Below are positions 24,496-33,054 of a DNA stretch of 64,000 bases, in pieces (the first letter of the stretch is position 1; every line of letters begins with the position of its first letter). The notes under the pieces are model-generated. The model searched no databases and was not told the DNA's origin. It was given only the letters and a program-made list of their open reading frames with translations. The DNA is from JAHCHG01 sp041394845 (GTDB taxonomy: Bacteria; Acidobacteriota; Blastocatellia; Pyrinomonadales; Pyrinomonadaceae). The position numbers and the translations under genes were made by a program. The DNA lies in the NCBI GenBank assembly GCA_041394845.1, contig JAWKHL010000003.1, positions 554,614 to 618,613 of the forward strand, in the 5' to 3' direction.

Positions 24496-25497
24496 ATGCT
24501 GAAAAAGATACTGTTTATTTCGTTTCTTACTTTGTTCTTTTTGCCGACTCTGATATCGGCACAGAATAAATCAAAATCGTCGGACGAAAAAGGTACATCC
24601 GCGGACTCTCCCATTGAGATCAAAGCCAACGTTCTGGTTTTGGATGCAGAAGGGAGGGTCGCCGATGATATTAATCAAAATGATATTAAAATTTTTGAAG
24701 ACGGGGTGGAACAAAAAATCACATATTTCGCCAAAAAAGAACCCGTTACCAATCTTGGCCTTTTGATCGATAATACAGGTTCGATGCGTTTCCAGCTGGA
24801 AAAAATCCTGGAAACATCCTCCAAGATTGTCAATAATCTGGGAGAAAATGATGAGGCTTTTATAGTCCGCTTTGTTAATACGGAAAAAACTCGAATCTTT
24901 TTGGATTGGACTTCCAGTAAACCTCTTCTCAATCGGGCGATCAGCAACATGTACGTCGAAGGAGGAATTTCGGCGATAACTGATGCCATAAACCTCGGTT
25001 GGATGAAAATCACTCAACGCGAAAAGGAAAACGACCGGCAAAAATACGCCTTGGTTTTGATCAGCGATTGTGAAGAAAGAAACAGCGTTTCCGATCTCTC
25101 ACAAATTTTGTTCAAAATGAAAAATACCGACATTCAAATCCACGTGATCGCTTTGACCGAGGAACTGAATTTAGAATCGATGGTAAGGGGTATTGGAAAG
25201 CCCAAGGACAAGAAAAAAGGAACCCCGAAAGAAAATGCCGAGGCTTTCGCCGCCTATCTGGCTTTTCAAACCGGCGGCAGGGCGTTTATTCTGGATAAAA
25301 AAAGTAAGATGTCGGTTGATGATATTGTCAAAAATCTGACCGACGAACTTCGTTCGCAAATCGTGATCAAATACGTTTCGACAAATCCGAATCGCGGCAA
25401 CCGCGAACGAAAGTTAACCGTGCAGATCGCCGATGACGAGAACGGCCGAAAACGCCGGGGCGTCATCCGCGAAAATTTTATCGTTCCCAAAGAGTAA
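24496..25497 (+). CDS. Secreted VWFA-related domain protein
   Basis: 333 residues from the ATG at 24496 (AAGGA upstream); codons before it do not form a signal peptide. The signal (MLKKILFISFLTLFFLPTLISA) precedes a VWA domain: VLDAEGRVADDINQNDIKIFEDGVEQKITYF, the MIDAS motif LLIDNTGSM (DxTGS, a variant of DxSxS), and YALVLISDCEERNS. This matches the acidobacterial VWFA-related family (TIGR03436-like). Such proteins bind metal-dependent partners outside the cell; the ligand is unknown. The following gene starts 12 bp later, so they may be cotranscribed. Confidence 0.88.
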   Translation: MLKKILFISFLTLFFLPTLISAQNKSKSSDEKGTSADSPIEIKANVLVLDAEGRVADDINQNDIKIFEDGVEQKITYFAKKEPVTNLGLLIDNTGSMRFQLEKILETSSKIVNNLGENDEAFIVRFVNTEKTRIFLDWTSSKPLLNRAISNMYVEGGISAITDAINLGWMKITQREKENDRQKYALVLISDCEERNSVSDLSQILFKMKNTDIQIHVIALTEELNLESMVRGIGKPKDKKKGTPKENAEAFAAYLAFQTGGRAFILDKKSKMSVDDIVKNLTDELRSQIVIKYVSTNPNRGNRERKLTVQIADDENGRKRRGVIRENFIVPKE

Positions 25498-25509
25498 AAA
25501 AGATTCCAA

Positions 25510-27294
25510 ATGCTGAAAAAAACACTAATCATCCTGCTGGTTTTCATATTCACTTTCACGACATTAAACGCTCCGGCGCAAACCAAACAAAACATAAACC
25601 TCCTGCTTTATAACGGCAGGGTTTTTTCGGCCGATGAAAAGGGCACGGTTCACGAAGCGGTGGCGGTTGACGGCGAAAAGATCGTGGCGGTCGGGTCTTC
25701 CCGGGAACTGCAATCGAAATACAGGGCGGCAAAGGAAATAGATCTTCAGGGCAAACTGGTTACGCCCGGTTTCAACGACGCGCACATTCATTTCGTCGGC
25801 GTCGGCATGGCTTTGCTGAACGTCGATCTGACCGGGTCAAAGACTCTGGAAGAAGCCCGCCGGCGGATCGCGGCCAAGGTCAGGGAATTACCGAAAGGCG
25901 CCTGGATTCTGGGACGCGGCTGGGATCACACGCTTTGGAACAACCGTCTGCCGACCCGTCAGGATCTGGATGACATCACGCCCGACAATCCGGTTTTTGT
26001 CCAGAGAGTTGACGGGCATCTGTCGTGGTCGAATTCGCTCGCCTTCAAACTGGCGAAAGTTACCAAAGACACCCGAGCGCCCGAAGGCGGCGAGATCGTC
26101 CGCGACGAAGCGGGCGAACCGGCCGGGGTTTTGAAAGAAACGGCGCAGGCTTTGATCAATCGGGTCGTTCCCGATCCGAGCGACGAAACCGTTCTCAAAG
26201 GCCTCGAACTGGCGCTCGATGAGGCCCGGCGTTACGGTTTGACCAGCGTTCAGGGCGGAGCGGATTATGACACCATACCGCTTTACAGCCGCCTTTTGCG
26301 GGAAAATAAACTGACCGCCCGGGTCGCCGTCTGGCAGAGTTTCGATCTGCCGGTCGCGACGCTTTTGAAACAGCGCGAGGATTTCAAGGCTCTCAAACTC
26401 GATCCGGCGCGGCTCAAACTGGGGATCTTAAAGGGCTATATGGACGGCACGCTCGGATCGCGAACGGCGGCGATGCTGGCTCCTTTCTCCGATGATCCGG
26501 CCAACAGCGGAATTCCGCGCCGCCCACCCGAGGAGATGATCGATATGATCGTCGAACGCGACGCGGCCGGTTTCCAGATCGGCCTTCATGCCATCGGCGA
26601 CAAAGCCAACCGGATCGCCCTGGACGGGTTTGAAAAAGCCAAACGAGAGGGGATCTCAAAGGCGGAAAAAATGGTTCCTTCACAGTCGGCATCGCGCAAC
26701 GACAAAAATCACCGCTGGTATTATCATTACATTTCGGCCCGGCGAAACCTCATAAACGAGCAAAATCGCCGACCGCGCCACCGGATCGAACACGCTCAGG
26801 TCGTCGCGCCATCAGATTTCAGGCGTTTTGCCGACCTCGGCGTGGTCGCTTCGATGCAGCCGACTCACGCCATTTCCGACAAACGCTGGGCGCCGGACCG
26901 CTTGGGCGAATATCGGACATTGGGCGCTTACGCCTGGCACAGCTTCGAATCTTACGGCGTTCACGTCGCTTTCGGCACCGATTCTCCGGTCGAGCCCTTG
27001 AACACGTATCTGACGCTTTACGCCGCCGTAACGCGTCAGGACAGGGAAGGCAACCCGCCCGGAGGCTGGGAACCGCAGGAAAAACTCCCGATCGAAAAAG
27101 CCATCCGCGATTACACCTATGAATCGGCCTACGCCGAATTCGCCGAAGACGAAAAAGGCACCATCGAGCCGGGAAAATACGCCGATCTGGTCGTTCATTC
27201 CAAAGATCTGCTGACGATCGACCCGAAGGAAATTTTGACGACCGAACCCGTTTACACGATCTTTAACGGGAAAATCGTTTACGAAATGAAATAA
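25510..27294 (+). CDS. Secreted amidohydrolase (YtcJ-like, amidohydrolase 3)
   Basis: 594 residues with a signal peptide. The metal-dependent hydrolase TIM barrel shows GKLVTPGFNDAHIHFVGVG (HxH), HAIGDKANRIALDGFE, the long inserted segment FQIGLHAIGDKA, HRIEHAQVVAPSDF, and FGTDSPVEPLNTYLTLYAAVTR (catalytic Asp), ending in the beta-sandwich motif IEPGKYADLVVHSKDLL. Relatives include N-substituted formamide deformylase and exoenzyme-regulatory AepA proteins, and act on C-N bonds. The substrate is unknown. It is 12 bp downstream of the VWFA gene. Confidence 0.93.
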   Translation: MLKKTLIILLVFIFTFTTLNAPAQTKQNINLLLYNGRVFSADEKGTVHEAVAVDGEKIVAVGSSRELQSKYRAAKEIDLQGKLVTPGFNDAHIHFVGVGMALLNVDLTGSKTLEEARRRIAAKVRELPKGAWILGRGWDHTLWNNRLPTRQDLDDITPDNPVFVQRVDGHLSWSNSLAFKLAKVTKDTRAPEGGEIVRDEAGEPAGVLKETAQALINRVVPDPSDETVLKGLELALDEARRYGLTSVQGGADYDTIPLYSRLLRENKLTARVAVWQSFDLPVATLLKQREDFKALKLDPARLKLGILKGYMDGTLGSRTAAMLAPFSDDPANSGIPRRPPEEMIDMIVERDAAGFQIGLHAIGDKANRIALDGFEKAKREGISKAEKMVPSQSASRNDKNHRWYYHYISARRNLINEQNRRPRHRIEHAQVVAPSDFRRFADLGVVASMQPTHAISDKRWAPDRLGEYRTLGAYAWHSFESYGVHVAFGTDSPVEPLNTYLTLYAAVTRQDREGNPPGGWEPQEKLPIEKAIRDYTYESAYAEFAEDEKGTIEPGKYADLVVHSKDLLTIDPKEILTTEPVYTIFNGKIVYEMK

Positions 27295-27407
27295 ACGCAG
27301 GCGAGATGAAACCCGATCCCGACTAATTTACTCCGATTCGGCAAATCGAATTGATCCGAAACGTCCGTCAGATAAATTCATTTATCGATAAAGGAGGTAG
27401 ATGATAA

Positions 27408-27782
27408 ATGAGCGTCGAATATTGGTACACGGACGACAGTTTTGTACGGGCTGAAATGGTCTTGCGCCGGGCGATCGGGCAATACGCCAGCCGCCACCGT
27501 TATATTTACATCGGCCTGACCCAGCAGGATCCGAAGGACAGATTTCGCCAACATCAGAAAAAATGGGCCGTCGGGCACAAATGGGATCGGATGATCGTCA
27601 TTTACCACGCCCGCACTTTTTCGCTGATGCAGAAGGTTGAAGACAGTCTGATCAAATACGCTGAGGAAAAGATAAAATCCGGTGATTACGATTGCATTCT
27701 GATCAACGACAAAGACTCGCAAAGGCCGATGGTCGCCAAAAACCTGAACGGCTACTGGATCTACATTCTGGTTCAAGCGTAA
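27408..27782 (+). CDS. GIY-YIG-like small protein
   Basis: 124 residues after an excellent SD (AAAGGAGG). RYIYIGLTQQDPKDRFRQHQKKW followed by WDRMIVIYHARTFSLMQKVEDSLIKYAEE has the order of a GIY-YIG nuclease: the Y-x-YIG strand, an Arg/His helix (RFRQHQ), and a late Glu (VEDSLI) at the place of the catalytic Glu. The match is by motif only. Free-standing proteins of this kind may act in DNA repair or be inactive. It is flanked by the amidohydrolase and a heptamer hairpin. Confidence 0.6.
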   Translation: MSVEYWYTDDSFVRAEMVLRRAIGQYASRHRYIYIGLTQQDPKDRFRQHQKKWAVGHKWDRMIVIYHARTFSLMQKVEDSLIKYAEEKIKSGDYDCILINDKDSQRPMVAKNLNGYWIYILVQA

Positions 27783-27787
27783 AACTA

Positions 27788-27854
27788 GTGATGGGTGATG
27801 GGTGATGGGTAAAGCGAAATTTGGAACTTTAACCCATCACTCATCACCCATCAC
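27788..27854. terminator. Heptamer hairpin (GTGATGG)3, convergent terminator
   Basis: Three tandem GTGATGG units (27788-27810) pair with their inverse (27832-27854), 22 of 23 bases matching. It sits 5 bp after the GIY-YIG gene and 4 bp from the stop of the convergent methyltransferase, an ideal place for a bidirectional terminator. Confidence 0.75.
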
Positions 27855-27858
27855 CCGC

Positions 27859-28896
27859 CTAAATCCTGACCGCTTCGACGATCTGCATCGGCGACGCTGT
27901 CGGGTGAATTGTGATCAATTGAAAGCCGGATCTTTCGAAAAGATCGGCGTATTCTTTTTCCGTCCGCTCTTTTCCGCCGGTCATGACCAGCATATTGAGA
28001 TCCATCAGTTTGCTCATCGAAGGCTGATTGTCGTCCCCTTCGACGACCGATTCAATGAGCAGAACCCGCGCGCCCGGTTTGGCCGATCGGGCCAGATTTT
28101 TCAGGATCGCGACCGATTGTTCGTCGTTCCAGTCGTGAATGATCCATTTCATCAAATAGATGTCGGCTTCGACCGGAATTTCCCGGAAGAAATCCCCGCT
28201 GACCGTTTCCATCCTTTCGGCAGCGCCCTCATTTTGTAAAGCCTTTCGGGAGTTTTCGATGACCTGCGGTTGATCGAACAAAATTCCCTGAGCGGCCGGA
28301 GCGGTTTTTAGAACCGCCGCCAACAAAAGCCCGCGTCCGCCGCCGATGTCGGCGATCGTTCCGGCTCGGGAAAAATCGAAGGCTTCGGATACGGCTTTGG
28401 CGATGGATGAACTGAAACTGGTCATCGCTTCTTCGAAAAGGGCGGCCGGCTCCGGGTTCTGGGCGAAATAGGGAAAGACCGGCATTCCGAAAGTGTGTTC
28501 AAAAGCGATCTCGCCGGTCCGGACCGATCGGAGCATATTGCCGTGCGAATTCCAGTGTTCGCGATCGCAGATCATATGCGCGGCGGAACGAATCGATTCG
28601 GGATGATCCGAGCGCAAGAATTCCGACAAGACCGAGTTGGAAAAACGTCCGTCCCCGTCTTTGCGAAAAACGCCGATGCTGGCCAAACCGCGCAGAAGAC
28701 GGTACAGCGAAGGTTCGTCCGTTTCGGTCAACCGGGCCAGTTCGGCCGGGGTTTTGGGGCCGTCTTTGAGATGATCGGCGATGAAAAGTTTGGCGGCGAC
28801 CGAGATCGCCTGCGAAACGATGAACCCGAAGGTCATCTGCGTCAGAACCGCCTGCGGCGGAATTTCCGCCTGTGGTTGGGGGGAACTTGCGTTCAT
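27859..28896 (-). CDS. SAM-dependent O-methyltransferase (PF00891 family)
   Basis: 345 residues. The N-terminal winged-helix dimerisation region (10-100: GFIVSQAISVAAKLFIADHLKDGPKTPAELARLTETDEPSLYRLLRGLASIG) is followed by the Rossmann methyltransferase core: TIADIGGGRGLLLAAVLK (SAM motif I), GILFDQPQVIENSRKAL, METVSGDFFREIPVEADIYLMKWIIHDWND (the His-Asp-Trp-x-Asp catalytic motif) and RVLLIESVVEGDDNQPS. Relatives methylate hydroxyl groups on carotenoids, antibiotics or indoles (hydroxyneurosporene and acetylserotonin O-methyltransferases). No pathway neighbours are present to fix the substrate. Confidence 0.92.
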   Translation of the reverse strand: MNASSPQPQAEIPPQAVLTQMTFGFIVSQAISVAAKLFIADHLKDGPKTPAELARLTETDEPSLYRLLRGLASIGVFRKDGDGRFSNSVLSEFLRSDHPESIRSAAHMICDREHWNSHGNMLRSVRTGEIAFEHTFGMPVFPYFAQNPEPAALFEEAMTSFSSSIAKAVSEAFDFSRAGTIADIGGGRGLLLAAVLKTAPAAQGILFDQPQVIENSRKALQNEGAAERMETVSGDFFREIPVEADIYLMKWIIHDWNDEQSVAILKNLARSAKPGARVLLIESVVEGDDNQPSMSKLMDLNMLVMTGGKERTEKEYADLFERSGFQLITIHPTASPMQIVEAVRI

Positions 28897-28985
28897 TTTT
28901 ATTAAATCTCCTTTTGATTAAAATTGCCGAAAATAGGCTGACAAAAATAAACGCGCATTTTTTACGGAAAAAGTATCAGAACAAG

Positions 28986-29084
28986 GAGCGGTAGCGACCT
29001 GGCTTAACTTTTCACTGTAGCAATCCGTTTGTCCTTCAAGCAGCCGTTCTGACGTGTCTCCCGGAAACCAGGTCGCCATCGCTC
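28986..29084. repeat. Intergenic imperfect inverted repeat
   Basis: GAGCGGTAGCGACCTGG (28986-29002) is the inverse of 29068-29084 with two mismatches, around a 65-nt centre. It lies between the methyltransferase start and the stop of bshB1; it could be a terminator for bshB1 or a small mobile repeat. Confidence 0.5.
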
Positions 29085-29101
29085 TCTGAGTTGATTTTAA
29101 G

Positions 29102-29830
29102 TTAGGAATAAAGGTTCATCGGCCGGGTCAGGAGTTTGATCGGGTCTTCGACGTTCAAAGCCTCTCGGACGAAAAACGGCTCGCCGGCCGCGACGCCGAT
29201 CAGAGAGCCGAAATAGCGCGAACGGTTTTCCAGTTCATTGAGGAAATTCTTGTCGGTCAGGCGCGTTTCCGGCTCTTTTGAACCGGGATCGTGAAACTGC
29301 GACCGGTGAGCTTTGATGGCCTCCATCTTCTCCTCGAGAAAATCCGATATGTCGATTATAAACGACGGCACGACGCGGCGGGAGAAGATGTTGTAGGCGA
29401 CCTGCGGCACCGGAATCCTTTCCTGCCCGAACGAGCCGTCGTAATTTTTCATCGAAGAGAGCCGGGCCGATTCTCTGACCAGTTGAGTGATGTGATTGTG
29501 ATCGGGATGCGGATCGCCTTCCTGATGAGTCAAAATGATTTTCGGTCGGAATTCGCGAAGTTTTCGGACCAGTTTCGTCCGCGATTCGTCATCGGCGAAA
29601 ACGCGGCCGTCCGGCAGGCCGAGGTTTTCCCTGAGATCGAGTTTTAATAACCGGGCCGCTTCTTCGGCTTCGAGCGCGCGGCCCTCGGGCGTTCCGCGCG
29701 TCCCCATTTCACCGCGCGTAATGTCGAGCGCGCCGGTCCGATAACCGAGGGATTTCATCTTCAAAAGCGTCCCCCCGACCGTCAGTTCCATGTCATCGGG
29801 ATGCGCGAAAACGGCAAGAACATCTATCAT
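29102..29830 (-). CDS. bshB1: Bacillithiol biosynthesis deacetylase BshB1
   Basis: 242 residues of the PIG-L/LmbE family. VFAHPDDMELTVGGTL (zinc-binding HPDD) and LTHQEGDPHPDHNHI (third metal ligand in HPDH) are present. The remainder follows BshB1 closely: DITRGEMGTRGTPEGRALEAEEAA, LGLPDGRVFADDESR, AHRSQFHDPGSKEPETRL and SRYFGSLIGVAAGEPF. The enzyme removes acetate from GlcNAc-malate in bacillithiol synthesis. Neither bshA nor bshC lies beside it here. Its start codon sits inside a heptamer tract (29821-29856). Confidence 0.93.
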   Translation of the reverse strand: MIDVLAVFAHPDDMELTVGGTLLKMKSLGYRTGALDITRGEMGTRGTPEGRALEAEEAARLLKLDLRENLGLPDGRVFADDESRTKLVRKLREFRPKIILTHQEGDPHPDHNHITQLVRESARLSSMKNYDGSFGQERIPVPQVAYNIFSRRVVPSFIIDISDFLEEKMEAIKAHRSQFHDPGSKEPETRLTDKNFLNELENRSRYFGSLIGVAAGEPFFVREALNVEDPIKLLTRPMNLYS

Positions 29831-29856
29831 CTGTCATTTATCATTTATCATTTATC
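29821..29856. repeat. Heptamer array CATTTAT x3 (plus two variants)
   Basis: Five tandem 7-mers (CATCTAT, CATCTGT, CATTTAT, CATTTAT, CATTTAT). It is inverse to the GATAAAT array at 30270-30300, and the two bracket the four-helix-bundle gene. The array includes the bshB1 start codon and the last codons of the four-helix-bundle gene. Confidence 0.75.
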
Positions 29857-30235
29857 GCCCCCTGCGGCGATTGATAAATTCTCCTTTTTTAATTCGGGTT
29901 TTTCTCAAAATTGAAAACAAAATTTTACCGATTTCATCCGCGTCGGAATACATACTTCGAAAGGAGTTTTTGCTTGTGTAATTGGTGTCTTCCAAAAGCG
30001 AAAGCCAGTATTTGGTTTCTAAACATTCTTTATATGCAATGCTTATTTTGTTGGAAAACTCCGCGTCGGAAATCGATCCGTTGGCTTCCGCAATATTTGC
30101 TCCGATCGAAGTTCCGCTTCTGAGAATCTGTTTAGACAAAACAAATGCTTTTTTCTCTTCGCGCAAATATTGATATGCTCTTACAATCCTGATAGCAAAC
30201 TTATAAGCTTTTCTGTAGGTGGGGTTATTTTCCAT
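29852..30235 (-). CDS. Four-helix-bundle protein (23S rRNA-IVP family)
   Basis: 127 residues. YRKAYKFAIRIVRAYQYLREEKKAFVLSKQILRSGTSIGANIAEANGSISDAEFSNKISIAYKECLETKYWLSLLEDTNYTS matches the S23/IVP family, including the SGTSIGANIAEA turn and the KECLETKYWLxLL helix. Members were first described in intervening sequences of 23S rRNA genes and form pentamers. This one is free-standing, not in an rRNA gene. It is flanked by inverted heptamer arrays, which may mean that it arrived as a cassette. AT-rich codon use is a little different from its neighbours. Confidence 0.92.
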   Translation of the reverse strand: MENNPTYRKAYKFAIRIVRAYQYLREEKKAFVLSKQILRSGTSIGANIAEANGSISDAEFSNKISIAYKECLETKYWLSLLEDTNYTSKNSFRSMYSDADEIGKILFSILRKTRIKKGEFINRRRGR

Positions 30236-30269
30236 AATTTCGCCCGTTAAATCATCATTTTACAGATAT

Positions 30270-30300
30270 GATAAATGATAAATGATAAATGATAAATGAT
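30270..30300. repeat. Heptamer array GATAAAT x4
   Basis: Four exact tandem GATAAAT units plus GAT, ending over the start codon of the metallo-hydrolase (ATG at 30296). It is the inverse of the CATTTAT array at 29835-29856. Confidence 0.8.
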
Positions 30301-31063
30301 ACTTACGGTTTTGGGTTCGGGAACCTCGGTTCCGCATCGCGCTAGAAGCAGTTCGGCTTTTTGGTTGGAGACCGGGAACGGTTCGTTGATGCTCGATTTC
30401 AGTCCTTCGGCCATTCACCGGATGGCCGAGGAAGGGCTCGATTGGGCGAATCTCGACGCCGTCTGGATCTCGCATTTTCATCTCGATCACGCCGGCGGGC
30501 TGGCCCCGTTTTTGTTCGGGACGAAATACGCGCCCGACACCCGAGGGAGAACCAAACCTCTGCGCATTTTCGGGCCGAAAGGCTTGCGCAAACTGCTCGA
30601 CGCTTTTGACCGGGCCAACGATTACGAATTTTTCAAACAGCCCTTTCCGGTCGAGATGATCGAGGTCGAACCGCTGGAAAAGTTCGAGATCCTGCCCGGC
30701 GCAACGGCGGTCGCCGCCTCGACCCCGCACACCGAGGAAAGCTGTGCGATCCACATTCGGGACGAAAAGGGAAGTTCGCTGGTTTTCACTTCCGACACCG
30801 GTTTTTCAAAAAAAATCGCGGCCTTCGCCCGAAGGGCCGATCTTTTTGTTCTGGAATGCTCCTTCGTCAAAAACAAACCGGTCGAAAAACATCTGGAACT
30901 GGCCGAAGCCGTTTTTCTGATCCGCCGCGCCGGACCGAAAAGGGCGCTTCTGGTTCATCTTTACCCGGAATGGGACGAGGTTGATTTTGCTGAAGAGGTC
31001 GGCAGGTTCGACCCCGGCATCGAGATCATCGAAGCCGTGGACGGTTTGCGGATCGAGGTCTAA
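30296..31063 (+). CDS. MBL-fold metallo-hydrolase (RNase Z-like)
   Basis: 255 residues. The start LTVLGSGTSVPHRARSSSAFWLE and SHFHLDHAGGLAPFLFG (the HxHxDH metal motif) are typical of the ElaC/RNase Z branch. Further ligands are in AASTPHTEESCAIHI, FTSDTGFSKKIAAFA (Asp), and LLVHLYPEWDEVDF (His). RNase Z would cut the 3-prime trailer of tRNA precursors, but the exosite arm of true RNase Z is not obvious, so a related phosphodiesterase is as likely. The ATG lies in a heptamer array and has no SD. Confidence 0.85.
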   Translation: MILTVLGSGTSVPHRARSSSAFWLETGNGSLMLDFSPSAIHRMAEEGLDWANLDAVWISHFHLDHAGGLAPFLFGTKYAPDTRGRTKPLRIFGPKGLRKLLDAFDRANDYEFFKQPFPVEMIEVEPLEKFEILPGATAVAASTPHTEESCAIHIRDEKGSSLVFTSDTGFSKKIAAFARRADLFVLECSFVKNKPVEKHLELAEAVFLIRRAGPKRALLVHLYPEWDEVDFAEEVGRFDPGIEIIEAVDGLRIEV

Positions 31064-31065
31064 TC

Positions 31066-31164
31066 AATTCGAATTTTGAATTCTTAATTTTGAATGTTTA
31101 ATTCTTGAAAATTGAGAATATCTCCGCCATTCGAAATTAAAAACTCAAAATTCAAAATCAAGAA
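31066..31164. repeat. Degenerate heptamer tract (AATTCGA/ATTTTGA)
   Basis: About seven consecutive 7-mers (AATTCGA, ATTTTGA, ATTCTTA, ATTTTGA and so on) are followed by a partly inverse half (ATTCGAAATTAAAAACTC). It lies between the convergent metallo-hydrolase and tolC genes, so probably terminates both. Confidence 0.6.
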
Positions 31165-31166
31165 AA

Positions 31167-32981
31167 TCATTTGTTCCGCAAACGCGCCTCGACATCATTG
31201 GCCTTGAGCGAATTTCCGGTCGCGCGCTGGAGTTCGGCGATGGCTTTGTTGAGTTCGGTCTGCGCCCGGAGTTCGGTGCTGCGGGCGTTCATCAAAGCGG
31301 TCTGCCTTTCCAAAACCTTGTAGATGTCCGATTGTCCGGCGTCGAGTTTTCGCTTTTCCGAATCGTACTGCTTTTCCGAATTTTCGCGCGAAATGGCGGC
31401 CGAACGAAGGCGGGCTTCGGCGGTGCGGACCGATTGCAGGGCGTTGCGGACATCGACCTGAATGGCCTGTTCGAGTTGTTCGCGCTGGGTCTCGATCTGC
31501 TCGCCCTGAACCAGAGTTTTGCCGAACTGCGCTCTGGCCGTTTGGTTGCCGAATAGTGGCAGATTAAATTGCAGACCGACGCGGTAGGTCGGATACCGAT
31601 TGGCGAAAATGTCCGTCACGGAGCTGGCGTAATTTCCGGTTATGTCGGACGAGATATTTTGCGGCGGCGGAATAAAAAGCGGGTCGATCTGCTGACCGGT
31701 CGGCAAGGTCGGATTGATGACCCCGACGATCTCATTGATCTTCTGCTGAGTCGCGGTGTTTGACATGAAATTGATCCGGTCGGGATTTTCGGTTCCGCTG
31801 ATGCCGGACGAGGTGTAGCTGGCGACCAGATCGATCTGCGGTTTGGTCTGTTCCCGATAATAACGCTGGTCGATTTCGTTGATCGCCTGCTGAACGTTGT
31901 TGACCTCGATCTCGGGACGGTTTTCCAGAGCCAGAGTCAGGGCTTCGGGCAAACTCGTCCGGGGCGCGTTCAGTTCGACCGGATCGGTCGGGATGACGGC
32001 CTCGCCCCAGATCGCGGCGTCGCGGTTTTCCGAGATCAGATTTTTCAGATTATTCTCCGCCCGGCTGACTTCCTCCAAAGCCGTGTAGACGTTCTGTTCG
32101 AAATTGGCGACCTGGGTTTCCGAAGCGATGACATCGACCGGTGCGAGGATTCCCTCATCGACCAGGCGTTTGTTGTGTTCGAGCTGATCTTTGGCGTCCC
32201 GGACGGCATCGCGCTGAACCTGCAAGTTCCTGAGAGAATAGGTCAGATCCCAGTAAGCCCGCTGAACGTTGGCGATGATCTCGATCGAACGCTGGCGGAA
32301 CTGCGTGTCGGTCAGCGACAGATTGCGCTTGGCGATCTCGATGGTCCGGCGCGGCTGATCGATCGAACGTCCGCGAAAAAGCGGCTGGGTGATGCTGAAA
32401 TTAAACGATGAATTATACTGCGGACTGAGAACCGACAGCGGATTGGTCGAACTGAGGCGCTGATTGCTGAAATTGGCGTTGTAGACGGTTCCGAACTTTT
32501 TCAGACTCCCCTGAAAACCGGCATTTCCGACGATCGAGTTCTGAGTGATGCTCTGCGTGTCGCTGAAGACGCTGACGCTGGGCGTGGTCGCCCTTTCGTA
32601 TTGCGAATTGGCGACGAAACGCGGTTCGTAATAACCGTTGGCCGCTTTCAGATCAAATTCGGCGATCCGCACGTTCTGACGCGAAACCTCGATGTCCTTG
32701 TTGTTCTCCAGAGCCATGACGATCGCCTCTTTTAAGGAAAGCGGTTTCTGGTTCATCAGATCGACCCCGATCAAACCGACCTCCGGCAATTGACGGTCTT
32801 CGGATTGAAAACCGGGCGCGATCGCCGGAACTCCCTCCAGTTTTTCGGGCGGAACATTTTGCCCGCCGTCAACGGGCGTCGGCGTCGGCGTCTGAGCCTT
32901 TATTTCGCTTATCTGTAAAAATGAAACGGCAATTATTAAACCGAATAAAACCCCGTAAAAATTTCGAATTCGCTTGCTCAT
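31167..32981 (-). CDS. TolC-family outer-membrane efflux protein
   Basis: 604 residues from the ATG at 32981 (GAGGT 4 nt before); the longer frame begins inside the operator palindrome. The signal peptide ends near IKAQTP. The mature part has the two OEP repeats of coiled-coil and beta-strand: LSLKEAIVMALENNKDIEVSRQNVRIAEFDLKAANGYYEP, and LTLALENRPEIEVNNVQQAINEIDQRYYREQTKPQIDL, plus YRVGLQFNLPLFGNQTARAQFGKT. It forms the outer-membrane duct of tripartite pumps. The ABC exporter operon precedes it, but its own upstream region carries the operator shared with the RND operon, so it probably serves both. Confidence 0.94.
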   Translation of the reverse strand: MSKRIRNFYGVLFGLIIAVSFLQISEIKAQTPTPTPVDGGQNVPPEKLEGVPAIAPGFQSEDRQLPEVGLIGVDLMNQKPLSLKEAIVMALENNKDIEVSRQNVRIAEFDLKAANGYYEPRFVANSQYERATTPSVSVFSDTQSITQNSIVGNAGFQGSLKKFGTVYNANFSNQRLSSTNPLSVLSPQYNSSFNFSITQPLFRGRSIDQPRRTIEIAKRNLSLTDTQFRQRSIEIIANVQRAYWDLTYSLRNLQVQRDAVRDAKDQLEHNKRLVDEGILAPVDVIASETQVANFEQNVYTALEEVSRAENNLKNLISENRDAAIWGEAVIPTDPVELNAPRTSLPEALTLALENRPEIEVNNVQQAINEIDQRYYREQTKPQIDLVASYTSSGISGTENPDRINFMSNTATQQKINEIVGVINPTLPTGQQIDPLFIPPPQNISSDITGNYASSVTDIFANRYPTYRVGLQFNLPLFGNQTARAQFGKTLVQGEQIETQREQLEQAIQVDVRNALQSVRTAEARLRSAAISRENSEKQYDSEKRKLDAGQSDIYKVLERQTALMNARSTELRAQTELNKAIAELQRATGNSLKANDVEARLRNK

Positions 32982-33003
32982 TATGACCTCATTATTTAAT
33001 AAG

Positions 33004-33021
33004 TAAGTAAGCACTTACTTA
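33004..33021. promoter_or_regulatory. TetR-type operator, copy 1
   Basis: TAAGTAAG-CA-CTTACTTA is a perfect palindrome (8-bp arms, 2-bp spacer), 22 bp upstream of the tolC start. The identical 18-mer occurs at 44643-44660 in front of the tetR-RND operon. An extra AAG repeat extends it to the left. Confidence 0.8.
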
Positions 33022-33054
33022 TCTTTAAAGTTTTCTCATTTTTCGCCCCGGTTG

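Noticed and set aside
29852..30235. Four-helix-bundle gene as evidence for a nearby 23S rRNA gene
   Set aside because: No rRNA sequence surrounds it; the protein is free-standing.
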